This document shows, piece after piece, positions 1 to 8,886 of a stretch of DNA of 64,000 nt (position 1 is its first letter; each line of letters begins with the position of its first letter). Source of the DNA: Bin52 sp965213935 (GTDB lineage: Bacteria; Pseudomonadota; Alphaproteobacteria; Thalassobaculales; Thalassobaculaceae); NCBI GenBank assembly GCA_965213935.1, contig CBDCAO010000011.1:124001-188000 (forward strand). The letters run 5' to 3'. A program made the position numbers and the translations under genes. The notes under the pieces were generated by a model. The model made no database searches and had not been told where the DNA came from. It worked only from the letters and a program-made list of their open reading frames with translations.

Positions 1-378
1 GAACGACGCCGTTTCCGCGGCGATGGCGAGGTCACAGCCCAGAACCATCTCGAAGCCGCCCCCGAGCGCCACGCCGTTGACCCTGGCGATGACGGGTACG
101 GACGGACGCCGGCCGAGCGCGATGCCGCCGAAACCGTGATCGCCGGTGCGGGCCCAGTAGGCAAGGCCGTCGGGGCCGTCTTCCTTCATGTCCGCTCCCG
201 CGCAGAACGCGCGGCCGATGCCGGTGAGGATCGCGCAGCGGATCGCCGGGTCACGGTCGATCGAGTCCCAGGCTTCCGCCAGCGCCGCCTCGGCCGCGGA
301 GTCGATCGCGTTCAACCGCTCCGGACGGTTCAGCGTCACCCGGGCGACGCCGTCGGTGACCTCGAACCCGACGCTCAT
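1..378 (-). CDS. Enoyl-CoA hydratase/isomerase (crotonase), partial at window edge
   Basis: This is the N-terminal ~126 residues of a crotonase-fold protein; the C-terminus lies outside the window. It starts MSVGFEVTDGVARVTLNRPE, the usual crotonase opening. The oxyanion-hole segment (GRAFCAGADMKE, about residues 53-64) and the second one (NGVALGGGFEMVLGCD) are visible, so the CoA-thioester site looks intact. Known members hydrate or isomerise enoyl-CoA esters in the cytoplasm. The ATG overlaps the stop of the upstream CoA-transferase gene by four bases (ATGA), which places it in the same transcript. Inference: it acts on the CoA ester made by that CoA-transferase. The substrate cannot be read from the sequence. 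Confidence 0.9.
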   Translation of the reverse strand, partial: MSVGFEVTDGVARVTLNRPERLNAIDSAAEAALAEAWDSIDRDPAIRCAILTGIGRAFCAGADMKEDGPDGLAYWARTGDHGFGGIALGRRPSVPVIARVNGVALGGGFEMVLGCDLAIAAETASF

Positions 379-1556
379 GCCGCGTCCTCACCGGAGCCCA
401 GGGTCGCAAGGACTTCGTCATTGTGTTCGCCGAGTGCGGGCGGCGCCCGGCGTATCGCGAAGGGAGCCGCCGACATGTCGATGGGCGAGGCCACGAGACG
501 CACCGGCCCGGCAGGGGTTGGCCTGCTTTCCGCGATCATGCCGTTGCACGCGGTTTGCGGGTCGTCCAGGGCGTCCGCGAGCGTCATCACCGGCGCGCAC
601 AGGATATCGACGTCACCGAGTCGCTCCAGCCAGTGCGCAGTGGTCCCGGTCGCGAAACGGTCCCGGAAAATCGCCTGCAGGTCCGACCGGTGTGCCTTCT
701 GTCGTTCGAGGTCGGCATATCTCGGGTCTTCCGAGAGGTCGTTCATCCCGAGCGCCGTGCAAATGTCGCGCAGCGGGTTCTGCTTGAACGCACCCACCAT
801 GACCACGGCGCCGTCCAGGGTCTCGAACACGCCGGAAAGCGGCATGGCAGCCCAGTTCAGATCACGCCCGCGCATCATCCACACCGCCGCCTCCTGCATC
901 TGCATCGCCAGCATGGAGTTGAAGAGCGAGACGGCTATCCTCTGCCCCTCGCCGGTCTTCTCGCGCTGCATCAGCGCCAGCAGGATGCCCTGGACCATGT
1001 GCATGCCCGCCGAGTAGTCGGCCAGTGCCGTCGGATAGACGGTCAGCGGGACCGACGGATCCGAGCGGCGGTGCATCGCGCCGCTCATCGCCTGGGCAAG
1101 CACGTCCTGGCCGCCCTTGCGTACATAGGGACCGTCCAGGCCGAAACCGGTGCCGACCGCGTAGACGATCCGGGGATTGATGCGGCGCAGGTCGTCGTAG
1201 CCGAACCCCATGCGCTCCATGACGCCGGGACGAAAATTGTTCACCACGACATCGGAAGTCTCGACGAGCCGCAGCACCGCTGCCCGGTCCTGCGTCGTCT
1301 TCAGGTTCAGCGCGACGCTGCGCTTGTTGCGATTGAGGCTTGCGAACACCGGGTTGTTGCCACCGTCGGGGTCTTCTCCAACGCTCCAGCGCGAGAGGTC
1401 GCCCGAACCCGCCCGCTCGATCTTGATCACGTCGGCGCCGTAGTCGCCCAGCATCTGGGTACAGCACGGGCCCATCATCACCTGGGTGAAGTCGAGCACC
1501 ATGACACCGTCCAGCGGCAACGGACGGGAGTACCCGGCGTTCGTATCCGGCGCCAT
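375..1556 (-). CDS. Class III (CaiB/BaiF-type) CoA-transferase
   Basis: This 393-aa protein has the family-III CoA-transferase layout: an N-terminal DGVMVLDFTQVMMGPCC segment, the DVIKIERAGSGD motif, NLKT/VVVNNFRPGVMERMGFGYDDL, and the QDVLAQAMSGAM segment that should carry the catalytic aspartate. Family members move CoA from one acyl-CoA to a free carboxylate through an enzyme-aspartyl intermediate. The ATG at 1556 was chosen because it abuts the upstream flavoprotein stop (TGATG, one base shared) and begins MAPDTNAGYSRPLPLDG; the open frame continues further upstream but only as a shadow of that gene. Inferred role: activation of the acid imported by the ABC transporter at the head of this operon. 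Confidence 0.93.
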   Translation of the reverse strand: MAPDTNAGYSRPLPLDGVMVLDFTQVMMGPCCTQMLGDYGADVIKIERAGSGDLSRWSVGEDPDGGNNPVFASLNRNKRSVALNLKTTQDRAAVLRLVETSDVVVNNFRPGVMERMGFGYDDLRRINPRIVYAVGTGFGLDGPYVRKGGQDVLAQAMSGAMHRRSDPSVPLTVYPTALADYSAGMHMVQGILLALMQREKTGEGQRIAVSLFNSMLAMQMQEAAVWMMRGRDLNWAAMPLSGVFETLDGAVVMVGAFKQNPLRDICTALGMNDLSEDPRYADLERQKAHRSDLQAIFRDRFATGTTAHWLERLGDVDILCAPVMTLADALDDPQTACNGMIAESRPTPAGPVRLVASPIDMSAAPFAIRRAPPALGEHNDEVLATLGSGEDAA

Positions 1557-2917
1557 CACGCAGCCTCCGGCACCAGGGCGTTGTCGGCCGGCACGTCGCC
1601 CGGGTCCGCACCCTGGGCGCGCATCTGCCTCTGGATCGCACTCACGTCGACACTCCGAACCGGGGTGTCGCTGTCCAGCGCCAGCGCGGCGGCGATGCCG
1701 GCGGCCTCTCCCATGGCCATGCAGGGCGGAATCTCCCGGCTGATCTTCTGGGCCTGCGGTGTCGCCGAGTAGTGGCGGCCGGCCACGAGAAGCTGGTCCA
1801 CCCCCACCGGCAGGAGGGCGCGGTACGGGGTGTAGTAGTCCCGGCCGCGGCAGACGGAGTCGTGGAAATGCACACGATCCATGACATCGCGCTTGGTCAC
1901 CACATACTCGCCCTCGAGCAGGCGGGTCTGGCGCACCCCGGTCTGGGGAGCGAAATCGACGAAATAGGCGCGTTCGAAACCCGGAATGTGTGCGCGTGCG
2001 AACTCGAGCAACGCCTGCATGCGCCGTCGACCCTCGAATTCCGCCGATGTGAGATCGGCCACCTTCATGCCGTCGAAACCGGTCATGTGCGGGCAGTTGC
2101 ACCACACCACGCCGGGGAGCGGTGTCTTCAGCCACCAGTACTGCCAGCAGCCGCCGATCAGGCCCTTCGCCTGGCGGTCAAGGGCGGCAAACCGCTCCGG
2201 TTCCTCGAACTGGAAGCGCTCGGCGGCGTCCGTGTCCACACCGCCCATGCGGGACACCGTGGTAACGATGAACGCGCCTTCCGCGAAAGGAGCACCGGCG
2301 CTCGCTGCGACATCAAGGTCGCCGGTGGCGTCAATGACCACCCCGGCGCGAATGGCCTGCGGGCCCTCCTTGGTCTCGACGATGACGCCGGCTGCCCGCC
2401 CGCCCTCGACGATGGCGGACTGGAACCAGCTGTGCAGGCGCAGGGTGACGCCAGCCTCGCGAACCATGTCGAGCGAGGCCTGCTTGAAGCCGTCCGGGTC
2501 GAATGCCGCGGCGAAGATGACGGGATGAGGCTTGGTACGGGTATGGAAGTCGAAGACGCCCCACCGCGACCACTTCCGCCACAGCGCCTCGGTTGCCCGC
2601 ACGGCGCGGTCGCGGTCGGCCTCGGGCGGGTAGACGCACAGGCCCCTCCCGTGCATGCGCTCGATGGCTTCCATCGCGAGGCCGCGTACGGAGATCTCCA
2701 GGTCGTTGTGCATGTCGTCCAGCACCAGGACCATGCCGCCGGAGGCAAGGCCGCCCAGATAGGGATAGCGCTCGACCAGCACCGTCGGTGCGCCGTTGCG
2801 CGCGGCGGATACCGCAGCCGCGATGCCCGCCGGTCCGCCGCCCACGACCAGGACGCCGGTGGTGGCGACCACCGGCACCCGGGACCGGGGCCGGATCAGG
2901 GTTTCCGGGTGTGTCAT
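1556..2917 (-). CDS. FAD-dependent oxidoreductase (FAD_oxidored-like)
   Basis: This 453-aa flavoprotein has a dinucleotide-binding motif near the N-terminus (VLVVGGGPAGIAAAVSAARNG, about residues 22-42), followed by the acidic-end strand PTVLVERYPYLGG. A second FAD contact is likely at VVIDATGDLDVAASAGAP. Family members oxidise small organic substrates or act as associated redox subunits; the actual substrate is not evident. The C-terminus has the GRHYSATPQAQ and AMGEAAGIAAALAL segments typical of the group. It lies between the ABC permease (61-bp gap) and the CoA-transferase (1-base overlap) and is probably cotranscribed with both. No signal peptide is seen, so it should be cytoplasmic. Confidence 0.88.
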   Translation of the reverse strand: MTHPETLIRPRSRVPVVATTGVLVVGGGPAGIAAAVSAARNGAPTVLVERYPYLGGLASGGMVLVLDDMHNDLEISVRGLAMEAIERMHGRGLCVYPPEADRDRAVRATEALWRKWSRWGVFDFHTRTKPHPVIFAAAFDPDGFKQASLDMVREAGVTLRLHSWFQSAIVEGGRAAGVIVETKEGPQAIRAGVVIDATGDLDVAASAGAPFAEGAFIVTTVSRMGGVDTDAAERFQFEEPERFAALDRQAKGLIGGCWQYWWLKTPLPGVVWCNCPHMTGFDGMKVADLTSAEFEGRRRMQALLEFARAHIPGFERAYFVDFAPQTGVRQTRLLEGEYVVTKRDVMDRVHFHDSVCRGRDYYTPYRALLPVGVDQLLVAGRHYSATPQAQKISREIPPCMAMGEAAGIAAALALDSDTPVRSVDVSAIQRQMRAQGADPGDVPADNALVPEAA

Positions 2918-2978
2918 GTGCTTGTCTCCGTCATCGGTTCACGGGCGGGCGTCTGCCGGCACGGCACCGGGCTCTGGC

Positions 2979-3827
2979 TCAGAACACCGCCTCGGGTTTC
3001 CACTTCACGATCCGCCGTTCGACGAGGGTCGTGGTCACGAAGAACGCGACTGCGAGGCCGGCCCCCAGGATCACGGTGGCGTACAGCAACGGAGCCCGGA
3101 AGTTGTAGGTGGCCTCGATGATCAGCGAGCCCAGGCCGTAGTTGGAACCGATCCACTCGCCGACGATGGCGCCGATGACGCAGGTGGTTGACGCAATCTT
3201 CAGCGCCGCGAAGAGGAACGGCAGGGAGCTTTGCAACCGGATCTTCCACAGGATTTCCCGGTCGCTGGCTGACAGCACGCGCATCAGTTCCAGCATCTGC
3301 GGGCTGACCGCCTTCAGGCCGCGCACCATGTTGACCAGGGTGGGGAAGAAGCAGATGAGCGCGGCGATGACGATCTTCGGGGCAAAGCCGTTGCCCAGGA
3401 TCAGCACCAGGATCGGCGCGATGGCGATGATCGGGATGGTGTTGATGAACACCGCAATGGGATAGAAGGCGCGCTCGGCGAACCGGTTGTGGACGAACCA
3501 TACCGCCAGCACCACCGCAACGGAGTTGCCGACCACGAAGCCGGCCACCGCTTCGAACAGGGTCGGCCAGAAATTGATCCACAGGATCTCGCCCTGTTCG
3601 GCGAACACACCGATGACCTGCAGCGGACTCGGTGCGATGTAGCTCGGCACACCGAATCCGACGACGATGAGATGCCAGAGCAGCAACATCCCGGCCGCGG
3701 CGATGATCGGCGGCGCATGGCGATACCGCCGCGCCCGCGAGCGATCTGATCGCGCATCCCGCACGGTCCGGCCGCCTTGACCCGTGTTGGTCCCGGTTCT
3801 CTTGCCGTCGACGCTCGCCGTGGTCAT
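2979..3827 (-). CDS. ABC transporter permease, TauC/SsuC type
   Basis: This 282-aa membrane protein has about six hydrophobic segments after a basic cytoplasmic N-terminus of about 40 residues. The BPD_transp_1 core includes the EAA-like loop around LMRVLSASDREILWKIRLQSSLPFLFAALK, where it would contact the ATPase. The IAPSPLQVIGVF segment near residue 65 is characteristic of permeases for taurine, sulfonate, nitrate or thiamine-precursor importers. Its ATG overlaps the ATPase stop by four bases. Together with the ATPase and the NMT1-like binding protein it forms a complete importer. The substrate is unknown, but downstream CoA-transferase and hydratase genes suggest an organic acid. Confidence 0.92.
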   Translation of the reverse strand: MTTASVDGKRTGTNTGQGGRTVRDARSDRSRARRYRHAPPIIAAAGMLLLWHLIVVGFGVPSYIAPSPLQVIGVFAEQGEILWINFWPTLFEAVAGFVVGNSVAVVLAVWFVHNRFAERAFYPIAVFINTIPIIAIAPILVLILGNGFAPKIVIAALICFFPTLVNMVRGLKAVSPQMLELMRVLSASDREILWKIRLQSSLPFLFAALKIASTTCVIGAIVGEWIGSNYGLGSLIIEATYNFRAPLLYATVILGAGLAVAFFVTTTLVERRIVKWKPEAVF

Positions 3828-4636
3828 CGCGGCTCTTCCAGGAGACGGCGCAGATACGCCGCGACCTCCACGAACTCCAGCGTATCGCGCATGCCGAGCG
3901 TCCTCGGCTCGTCAAAGCCGATGTCGACGAACTCGCGGACCCGGCCGGGCTGGGCCGACAGCACCAGGCATTTCTGGCCGAGGAACGCAGCCTCCGGCAC
4001 GGAGTGGGTGACGAACATGATGGTGGTGCCGGTCTCGCGCCAGATGCGCAGCAGCTCCTCGTTGAGCTTGTCGCGGGTGATCTCGTCCAGGGCGCCGAAC
4101 GGCTCGTCCATCAGCAGCACGCGTGGCCGGTAGACCAGCGCCCGGGCAATGGACACCCGCTGACGCATGCCGCCCGACAGCTCGTGCGGCAGCGCGTTCT
4201 CGCGCCCTTCCAGTCCGACAAGAGCCAGCAACGCCTCGGGCTCGGCGTTCAGCTCGATGGCGCCGCCTTGCTGGCCGACCTCAAGCGGCAGGCGGACGTT
4301 GTCGATGGCGCTGCGCCAGGGAAGCAGCGTCGCGTCCTGGAAGACGAAGGCAAAGTCGCGCGCCCGGCGGGCCTGCTCCGGCGTACGACCGAAGACGTGG
4401 ATCGCGCCGCTGCCGATCGAAACCAGGTCCGCGATGGCGCGCAGCAGTGTCGACTTGCCACACCCCGACGGCCCCAGCATGGTGACGAAGCCACCCTCCG
4501 GCACCTCGAAGCCGACCCTTTCCAGTGCGGTGATGCCGCCGGTGTCCGCATCGAAGCGAACCGACAGCTCGCGCACGGAGATTGCCGCGGCGACGGCGGT
4601 GTCAGCCCTCGCCGCCGCGGCAGCTGCAGCCGTCAT
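3824..4636 (-). CDS. ABC transporter ATP-binding protein, TauB/SsuB type
   Basis: This 270-aa ATPase carries every diagnostic motif: Walker A GPSGCGKST, a Q-loop in VFQDATLLPW, the signature LSGGMRQRVSIARAL, Walker B RVLLMDEPFGALD and the switch histidine in IMFVTHS. It energises import through the neighbouring permease at the inner membrane. The N-terminal ~20 residues are an alanine-rich extension of no known role. Its start overlaps the substrate-binding-protein stop by four bases (ATGA), and its own stop overlaps the permease start in the same way, so the three genes are translationally coupled. Confidence 0.95.
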   Translation of the reverse strand: MTAAAAAAARADTAVAAAISVRELSVRFDADTGGITALERVGFEVPEGGFVTMLGPSGCGKSTLLRAIADLVSIGSGAIHVFGRTPEQARRARDFAFVFQDATLLPWRSAIDNVRLPLEVGQQGGAIELNAEPEALLALVGLEGRENALPHELSGGMRQRVSIARALVYRPRVLLMDEPFGALDEITRDKLNEELLRIWRETGTTIMFVTHSVPEAAFLGQKCLVLSAQPGRVREFVDIGFDEPRTLGMRDTLEFVEVAAYLRRLLEEPR

Positions 4637-5679
4637 CCAATCTGCTTTCTCACCGATTCCGTGGCCGCCAGGATGTCGGTGTTCATGACGTCGTCCACGG
4701 TCGGTGTTTTCCCCTTGAACTGCCCGAGCTCCGCGTAGGCGTCGATCTGGGCCTGCCAGTTGTCCAGGTGCATGGCCGCCCAGCCGTCACTTGCGGTCAC
4801 GTCATTGAACGAGAACCCAAGCACGGGGCCAACCGCTTCCAGCTCGCTTTCGCGGCTCAGGTTCCTGTACTCGGCCACGAGGTGGTCAACGCCGGCCTCA
4901 GGGTTCGCGCGGGCCTCACCCCAGCCCCGAGCAGAGCCGGTGAGGAAACGGGCGAGCACGTCGGCGTGGTTCACCAGCATGTCGTCGGTAGCGTAGTAGA
5001 CATTGGCGTAGAGCTGGATTCCGGCATCCCACAGCATCATGTCGACGCGACTGTCACCGAGCACCTTGAGCGCGTTGGTATTGGTCATCCAGCCGGTGAC
5101 GGCAGCCGCCTGGCCGGTCATGAGCTGGTTCATGTCGCTGCCCATCTTGACCACCTCGACCTGGTCCTCGGCGATGCCGTTCCTGGCCAGCAGCGCCCGG
5201 AGCAGGATGACGGCCGTTGGCTGGGTGGCGATTGTCTTGCCGATCATGTCCTGCGGGGTGCGGATCGGGTTGCTCTCGAGCGAGAAGTAGGTGAACGGGT
5301 GCTTCTGGTAGCCCGCGGCGAACGCCTTGATCGGGATACCGGCGGAGCGGGCCAGCATCAGGGACGGGCTGGAGGAGAGATGACCGACCTGCGCCCGGCC
5401 GGCGGCCACCGAGGCCACGCCGTCCACACCGGGACCGCCGGGAGTGACCTCGAGCTCGATGCCTTCCTCTTCGTAGAAGCCCATGCGCTTGGCCACGACT
5501 TCGCCCATGATGCCGTTGCTGGCAAGCCAGCCGAGCTGCATGTTGACCTTCGACCTGCCGGCGGCCACTGCCTCCACGGTGATGAACGAGGACGTGGCCG
5601 CGACCCCGCCCAGGGCTGCACCGAATTTCAGGAACCGGCGACGGGGGAGCGAAACGGGAATGCGAGTGTGAGTTGTCAT
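4633..5679 (-). CDS. ABC substrate-binding protein, NMT1/THI5-like, Tat-exported
   Basis: This 348-aa binding protein begins with a twin-arginine signal (LPRRRFLKFGAALGGVAATS, residues 11-30), indicating export of a folded protein to the periplasm. The mature part is of the NMT1/SsuA type: KVNMQLGWLASNGIMGEVVAKRMGFYEEEGIELEV near the N-terminus, then GVASVAAGRAQVGHLS and the TPQDMIGKTIA segment. Family members bind sulfonates, nitrate, pyrimidine precursors or aromatic acids. It is first in an apparent six-gene minus-strand operon. Upstream is a hairpin at 5757-5775 and about 700 bases without a gene. The ligand cannot be named from sequence. Confidence 0.92.
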   Translation of the reverse strand: MTTHTRIPVSLPRRRFLKFGAALGGVAATSSFITVEAVAAGRSKVNMQLGWLASNGIMGEVVAKRMGFYEEEGIELEVTPGGPGVDGVASVAAGRAQVGHLSSSPSLMLARSAGIPIKAFAAGYQKHPFTYFSLESNPIRTPQDMIGKTIATQPTAVILLRALLARNGIAEDQVEVVKMGSDMNQLMTGQAAAVTGWMTNTNALKVLGDSRVDMMLWDAGIQLYANVYYATDDMLVNHADVLARFLTGSARGWGEARANPEAGVDHLVAEYRNLSRESELEAVGPVLGFSFNDVTASDGWAAMHLDNWQAQIDAYAELGQFKGKTPTVDDVMNTDILAATESVRKQIG

Positions 5680-6420
5680 TGGTGATCTCCCAGATGACCG
5701 CCAGACGACTATAGCTGTGCCCAGCGTTCGCAGGGATTACAATTTTTCGTTGCTCCCGTTGCCGAAAAGGCAACGCAAGATCACGCGCACCCACGATGAT
5801 TCCGGACCGGATTGCCCGTTGCCTGTCGCAGTCGGGGTGATCACCGTCACCATTCGTTGCCGGGTCCGTGACACCTGTGCCGGACAGTTCTCCTGTGCAG
5901 GAAGAAATCACTCGGAACGAAGGAACAGGGTCTGAAGGTCCACGCGGACGAGCAACGCGGATCAAGAGTGTAACTGCTCACACCTGCTGGCTCAGTCTCT
6001 TCCTTGAACAGGCCGGTTGCCCGCCGGGGAGGGACAATGTCCGGAGCCGTACTGGCACGTGTATCCGGGCGCAACTGTCGTCTGCAGGTCGCTTGAGATG
6101 AGGCAAGTGCGTCCGAATCATATCAATGGAGGGAAAGATGCTGCTGCACTTGCAGGCATCTCGAATGTCTCGGGAAAACGCACCCGCGGATCGGGTGCTT
6201 GGTCTCGCGAGGGTGCGGCGATCAAGCGCCTGTCCAACCCCTTCACCATAGCAGTCGGGGTGATTGCCGCGTTGGCCGGACAGTGTGCAGTTCTTGCCGC
6301 ACCCATTTGTCTGCATTTGTTGCGAAGGACCATCGACCCGGACCGGGAGAATGTGGAAAGATCCGACAGTGATGACAGGAAGCGGAAAACCGGGCCTTGA
6401 ACGGTTGCCGGAGGGGACCT
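5680..6420. other. Gene-free intergenic region with degenerate direct repeats
   Basis: No convincing coding region in any frame; the short open frames have no recognisable protein features. The stretch carries the upstream side of the ABC operon on its left. On its right it abuts the 3' end of the next CoA-transferase gene, which also points left. A 14-base direct repeat, GCAGTCGGGGTGAT, occurs at 5828 and 6251, each followed within 30-60 bases by GCCGGACAGT. This suggests two degenerate copies of a longer repeat or a decayed element. Confidence 0.5.
5757..5775. terminator. Short stem-loop upstream of the ABC operon
   Basis: Seven-base perfect stem (CGTTGCC/GGCAACG) closed by a GAAAA loop, about 80 bases upstream of the substrate-binding-protein start. 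There is no T-run on either side, so a terminator role is not assured; a leader or mRNA-stability element is also possible. Confidence 0.35.
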
Positions 6421-7596
6421 TCAGCACCCGAACACGACCCGGTCGCGTGCCAGTTCCCGGATTGCGGTGTCGGTATAGCCCAGTGCAGCCAGGATCTGTG
6501 CGCTGTGCTCGCCGATGCGCGGCGCCGGGCGCGGGTCGTGCGCCGGGGATCCGCCGAAACGGGCGGCCGGACGCGCCTGGCGGATGGGCCCCACGCCAGG
6601 CTGGTCGAGTTCATGCACGATGTTGCTGGCACGAACCTGTGGATCCTCGAGCATCTCGGAGCGCCGCAGGACCGGCGCGCAGGGCACGTCGTTCTCGTCG
6701 AGCCGTTCGATCCACTCCGCACTGCTGCGCCCGAGAAACACCTCGGCCATCATGGCGTAGCGCCGGTCCTTGTTGCGGTTCCGGTCGGCCTGGGTGGCGA
6801 ACTTCGGATCACGGAGCCAGCCGGGACGATCAAGTGCCGCGCACATTCCGGCCCATTCCCGGTCGCTGACGGAGCCGGCGGTGATGTAGCCGTCGCTGGT
6901 CTCGAAGATGCGGTCGTGCGACGGCGGCGGCAGCCGTCCGCCGTCAGCGACGATGGTGAAGGGTGACATGCCCTCCGGCCACAGCAGCGAGACCATGGCG
7001 TCGAGCATCGAGATGCGCACGTCCTGACCAAGGCCGGACCGTTCCCGGTGGAACAGCGCCGCCGTGACCGCCTGGGCGGCGCAGGCCGCCGTCGTCTTGT
7101 CGGCGATGACGGTGCGGATCATGCGGGGCCTGGCGGACTCGCCATCGGCCTGGATGTCGGCAAACCCCGAAACCGCTTGCACCAGCGGATCATAGACCCG
7201 CCTGGCGGAATAGGGCCCTGTCTCGCCGAACCCGCTGATCGCGGCATAGACCAGCCGCGGGAACCGGTCGCGCACCTCCGACGGTCCAAACCCGAGTCGT
7301 TCCATGACCCCCGGGCGCAGGTTGTGCAGGAACACGTCCGCTGTCGCCAGCAGCCGCCACATGATGTCCCGCGCCGGGGGCTGCTTGAGATCGAGCGCGA
7401 GCGAGTGCTTGCCGCGGTTGCACGAGATGAACATCGCCGGCAGACCGTTTTCGGCCGCGCGGCGAATGATGTCGCCCGCGGGTGGCTCGACCTTGATCAC
7501 CTCGGCGCCCTGGTCCGCCAGCAGCGCACCGGCCGCGGGACCGGAGACCACGTTGGTGATCTCGACCACCCTGATGCCTGCAAGCGGTCCGGTCAC
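6421..7596 (-). CDS. Class III (CaiB/BaiF-type) CoA-transferase
   Basis: This is a second family-III CoA-transferase (391 aa), only distantly similar to the one at 375-1556. Visible family features are GIRVVEITNVVSGPAAGALLADQGAEVIKVEPP at the N-terminus, VFLHNLRPGVMERLGFGPSEV, and the YDPLVQAVSGFADIQ segment with the likely catalytic aspartate. The start is a GTG at 7596 that overlaps the GST stop (GTGA), giving MTGPLAGIRVVE; the longer open frame upstream only shadows the GST gene. It should transfer CoA to an unidentified carboxylate in the cytoplasm. Cotranscription with the GST-like gene is likely. Confidence 0.92.
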   Translation of the reverse strand: MTGPLAGIRVVEITNVVSGPAAGALLADQGAEVIKVEPPAGDIIRRAAENGLPAMFISCNRGKHSLALDLKQPPARDIMWRLLATADVFLHNLRPGVMERLGFGPSEVRDRFPRLVYAAISGFGETGPYSARRVYDPLVQAVSGFADIQADGESARPRMIRTVIADKTTAACAAQAVTAALFHRERSGLGQDVRISMLDAMVSLLWPEGMSPFTIVADGGRLPPPSHDRIFETSDGYITAGSVSDREWAGMCAALDRPGWLRDPKFATQADRNRNKDRRYAMMAEVFLGRSSAEWIERLDENDVPCAPVLRRSEMLEDPQVRASNIVHELDQPGVGPIRQARPAARFGGSPAHDPRPAPRIGEHSAQILAALGYTDTAIRELARDRVVFGC

Positions 7597-8225
7597 GGGG
7601 CCTGGTTGGCGGCGCACGCCTCGCGGAATGCCGGGCGGGCGGACATCCGTTCGAGATAGGCGTTGAACACCTGCGGCAGGGACTGGTTGTAGTTCACCGC
7701 CCACTCGAGTGTCGTTGCCATCAGGATGTCGACGCCGCTGAACCGGTCGCCGAGCAGGTAGGGCCGGTCCGGCTCGTACAGGGCTTCGGCCGCGGTGATC
7801 ATGCGGGCGAAGTAGCCTTCTGCCGCGGCATTGGCGACGGGAGCCTCGCCGTAGATGCCGGGCAGCGACCAGTGCCGGCGCAACACGTAGAGGCTGGTGG
7901 CATCGAGTTCCATGCAGATGAATGACATCCACTCGAGATAGCGGGCCCGCGTGGGGCCGCCCTGCGGCACCAGTTCGTGGCCGTCGCGGTAGGTCTCTCC
8001 CAGCCAGGTCACGATGGCGGCACTCTCCGCGATGGTGACATCGCCGTCGCGCAGCACCGGGATCTTGCCGCGCGGGTTGACCGCGACGAACTCCGGGGAC
8101 TCGGTGTCCGGCGTGCGGGTCCTGACCGGACGGGTCTCGTATTCGAGCCCGAGTTCGGCCAGCGCCCAGTGTGCGCGGATGGTGCGCGAGGTGCCGACCC
8201 CCCAGACAATGCGCCGGTGTCCCAT
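7593..8225 (-). CDS. Glutathione S-transferase family protein
   Basis: This 210-aa protein has an N-terminal thioredoxin-like GST domain (VGTSRTIRAHWALAELGLEYETRPV, then the cis-proline region GKIPVLRDGDVTIAESAAIVTWLGE near residues 50-70) and a C-terminal helical domain (LLGDRFSGVDILMATTLEWA). These match cytosolic bacterial GSTs that conjugate glutathione or act in ring or ether cleavage. Start at ATG 8225, because the family's first beta strand (RRIVWGVGTSR) follows immediately. It is divergent from the carbonic anhydrase-like gene across 118 bases, which must contain both promoters. Substrate unknown. Confidence 0.9.
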   Translation of the reverse strand: MGHRRIVWGVGTSRTIRAHWALAELGLEYETRPVRTRTPDTESPEFVAVNPRGKIPVLRDGDVTIAESAAIVTWLGETYRDGHELVPQGGPTRARYLEWMSFICMELDATSLYVLRRHWSLPGIYGEAPVANAAAEGYFARMITAAEALYEPDRPYLLGDRFSGVDILMATTLEWAVNYNQSLPQVFNAYLERMSARPAFREACAANQAP

Positions 8226-8343
8226 CGCCGTCTCCCGTTGCGGATGGTGAACAATGCCGGGCACCGAGGACGTCATCAATCCCCGTGGCACATGTCCATG
8301 GTCTCGGCTATCGTCGGGCTCCGTAGCTGAACCGGAGAACGCG

Positions 8344-8886
8344 ATGCCGATCTACGCCGTTGACGGTCAGTCGCCCGAGATCGACGAGACCGTCTACATC
8401 GCCGACGGTGCGACGGTGATCGGTGCCGTCACGCTTGGCCGTGAGGTGAGCCTGTGGAGCGGCGCGGTGCTGCGTGGCGACAACGACACCATTACCATCG
8501 GGGAAGGGACCAACGTGCAGGACGGCGCCGTGCTGCATGCCGACCCGGGGTTTCCGCTCGTGGTCGGCGCCGGGGTGACCGTCGGGCACCAGGCGATGCT
8601 TCACGGCTGTACCATCGGTGACGGGGCCCTCGTCGGCATCCAGGCGGTGGTGCTGAACGGAGCCGTCATCGGGCGGAACTGCCTGGTGGGAGCGGGAGCG
8701 CTGGTGACCGAGGGAAAGAGCTTTCCCGACCACAGCCTGATCGTCGGTGCTCCTGCGCGCGCCATCCGCACCGTTTCCGGGGAGTTGCTGGCAACCATGC
8801 GCCGCGACACCGCCGACTACGTGGCGCGCGGGCAGCGCTACCGGCGCACCCTGGTCAGGCTCGATGGGGATGCAGGACGGCAATGA
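8344..8886 (+). CDS. Gamma carbonic anhydrase-like hexapeptide-repeat protein
   Basis: This 180-aa left-handed beta-helix protein is made of hexapeptide repeats (for example GATVIGAVTLGREVSLWSGAVLRGDNDTITIGEGTNVQDGAVLHAD). The expected metal-site histidines are visible: H in VLHAD, and the GHQAMLHGC pair. Members of this YrdA/PaaY/CaiE group are gamma carbonic anhydrase homologues, some with thioesterase or acyltransferase-associated roles. The start was placed at ATG 8344 (MPIYAVDGQSPEIDETVYIADG), the conserved N-terminus. Its stop overlaps the thiolase start (ATGA), so the two are coupled and it may serve CoA metabolism rather than CO2 hydration. Confidence 0.9.
   Translation: MPIYAVDGQSPEIDETVYIADGATVIGAVTLGREVSLWSGAVLRGDNDTITIGEGTNVQDGAVLHADPGFPLVVGAGVTVGHQAMLHGCTIGDGALVGIQAVVLNGAVIGRNCLVGAGALVTEGKSFPDHSLIVGAPARAIRTVSGELLATMRRDTADYVARGQRYRRTLVRLDGDAGRQ

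Noticed and set aside
1556..3121. Long plus-strand open frames opposite the FAD oxidoreductase
   Set aside because: No recognisable domains; the minus-strand gene has clear motifs and coupled start/stop signals.
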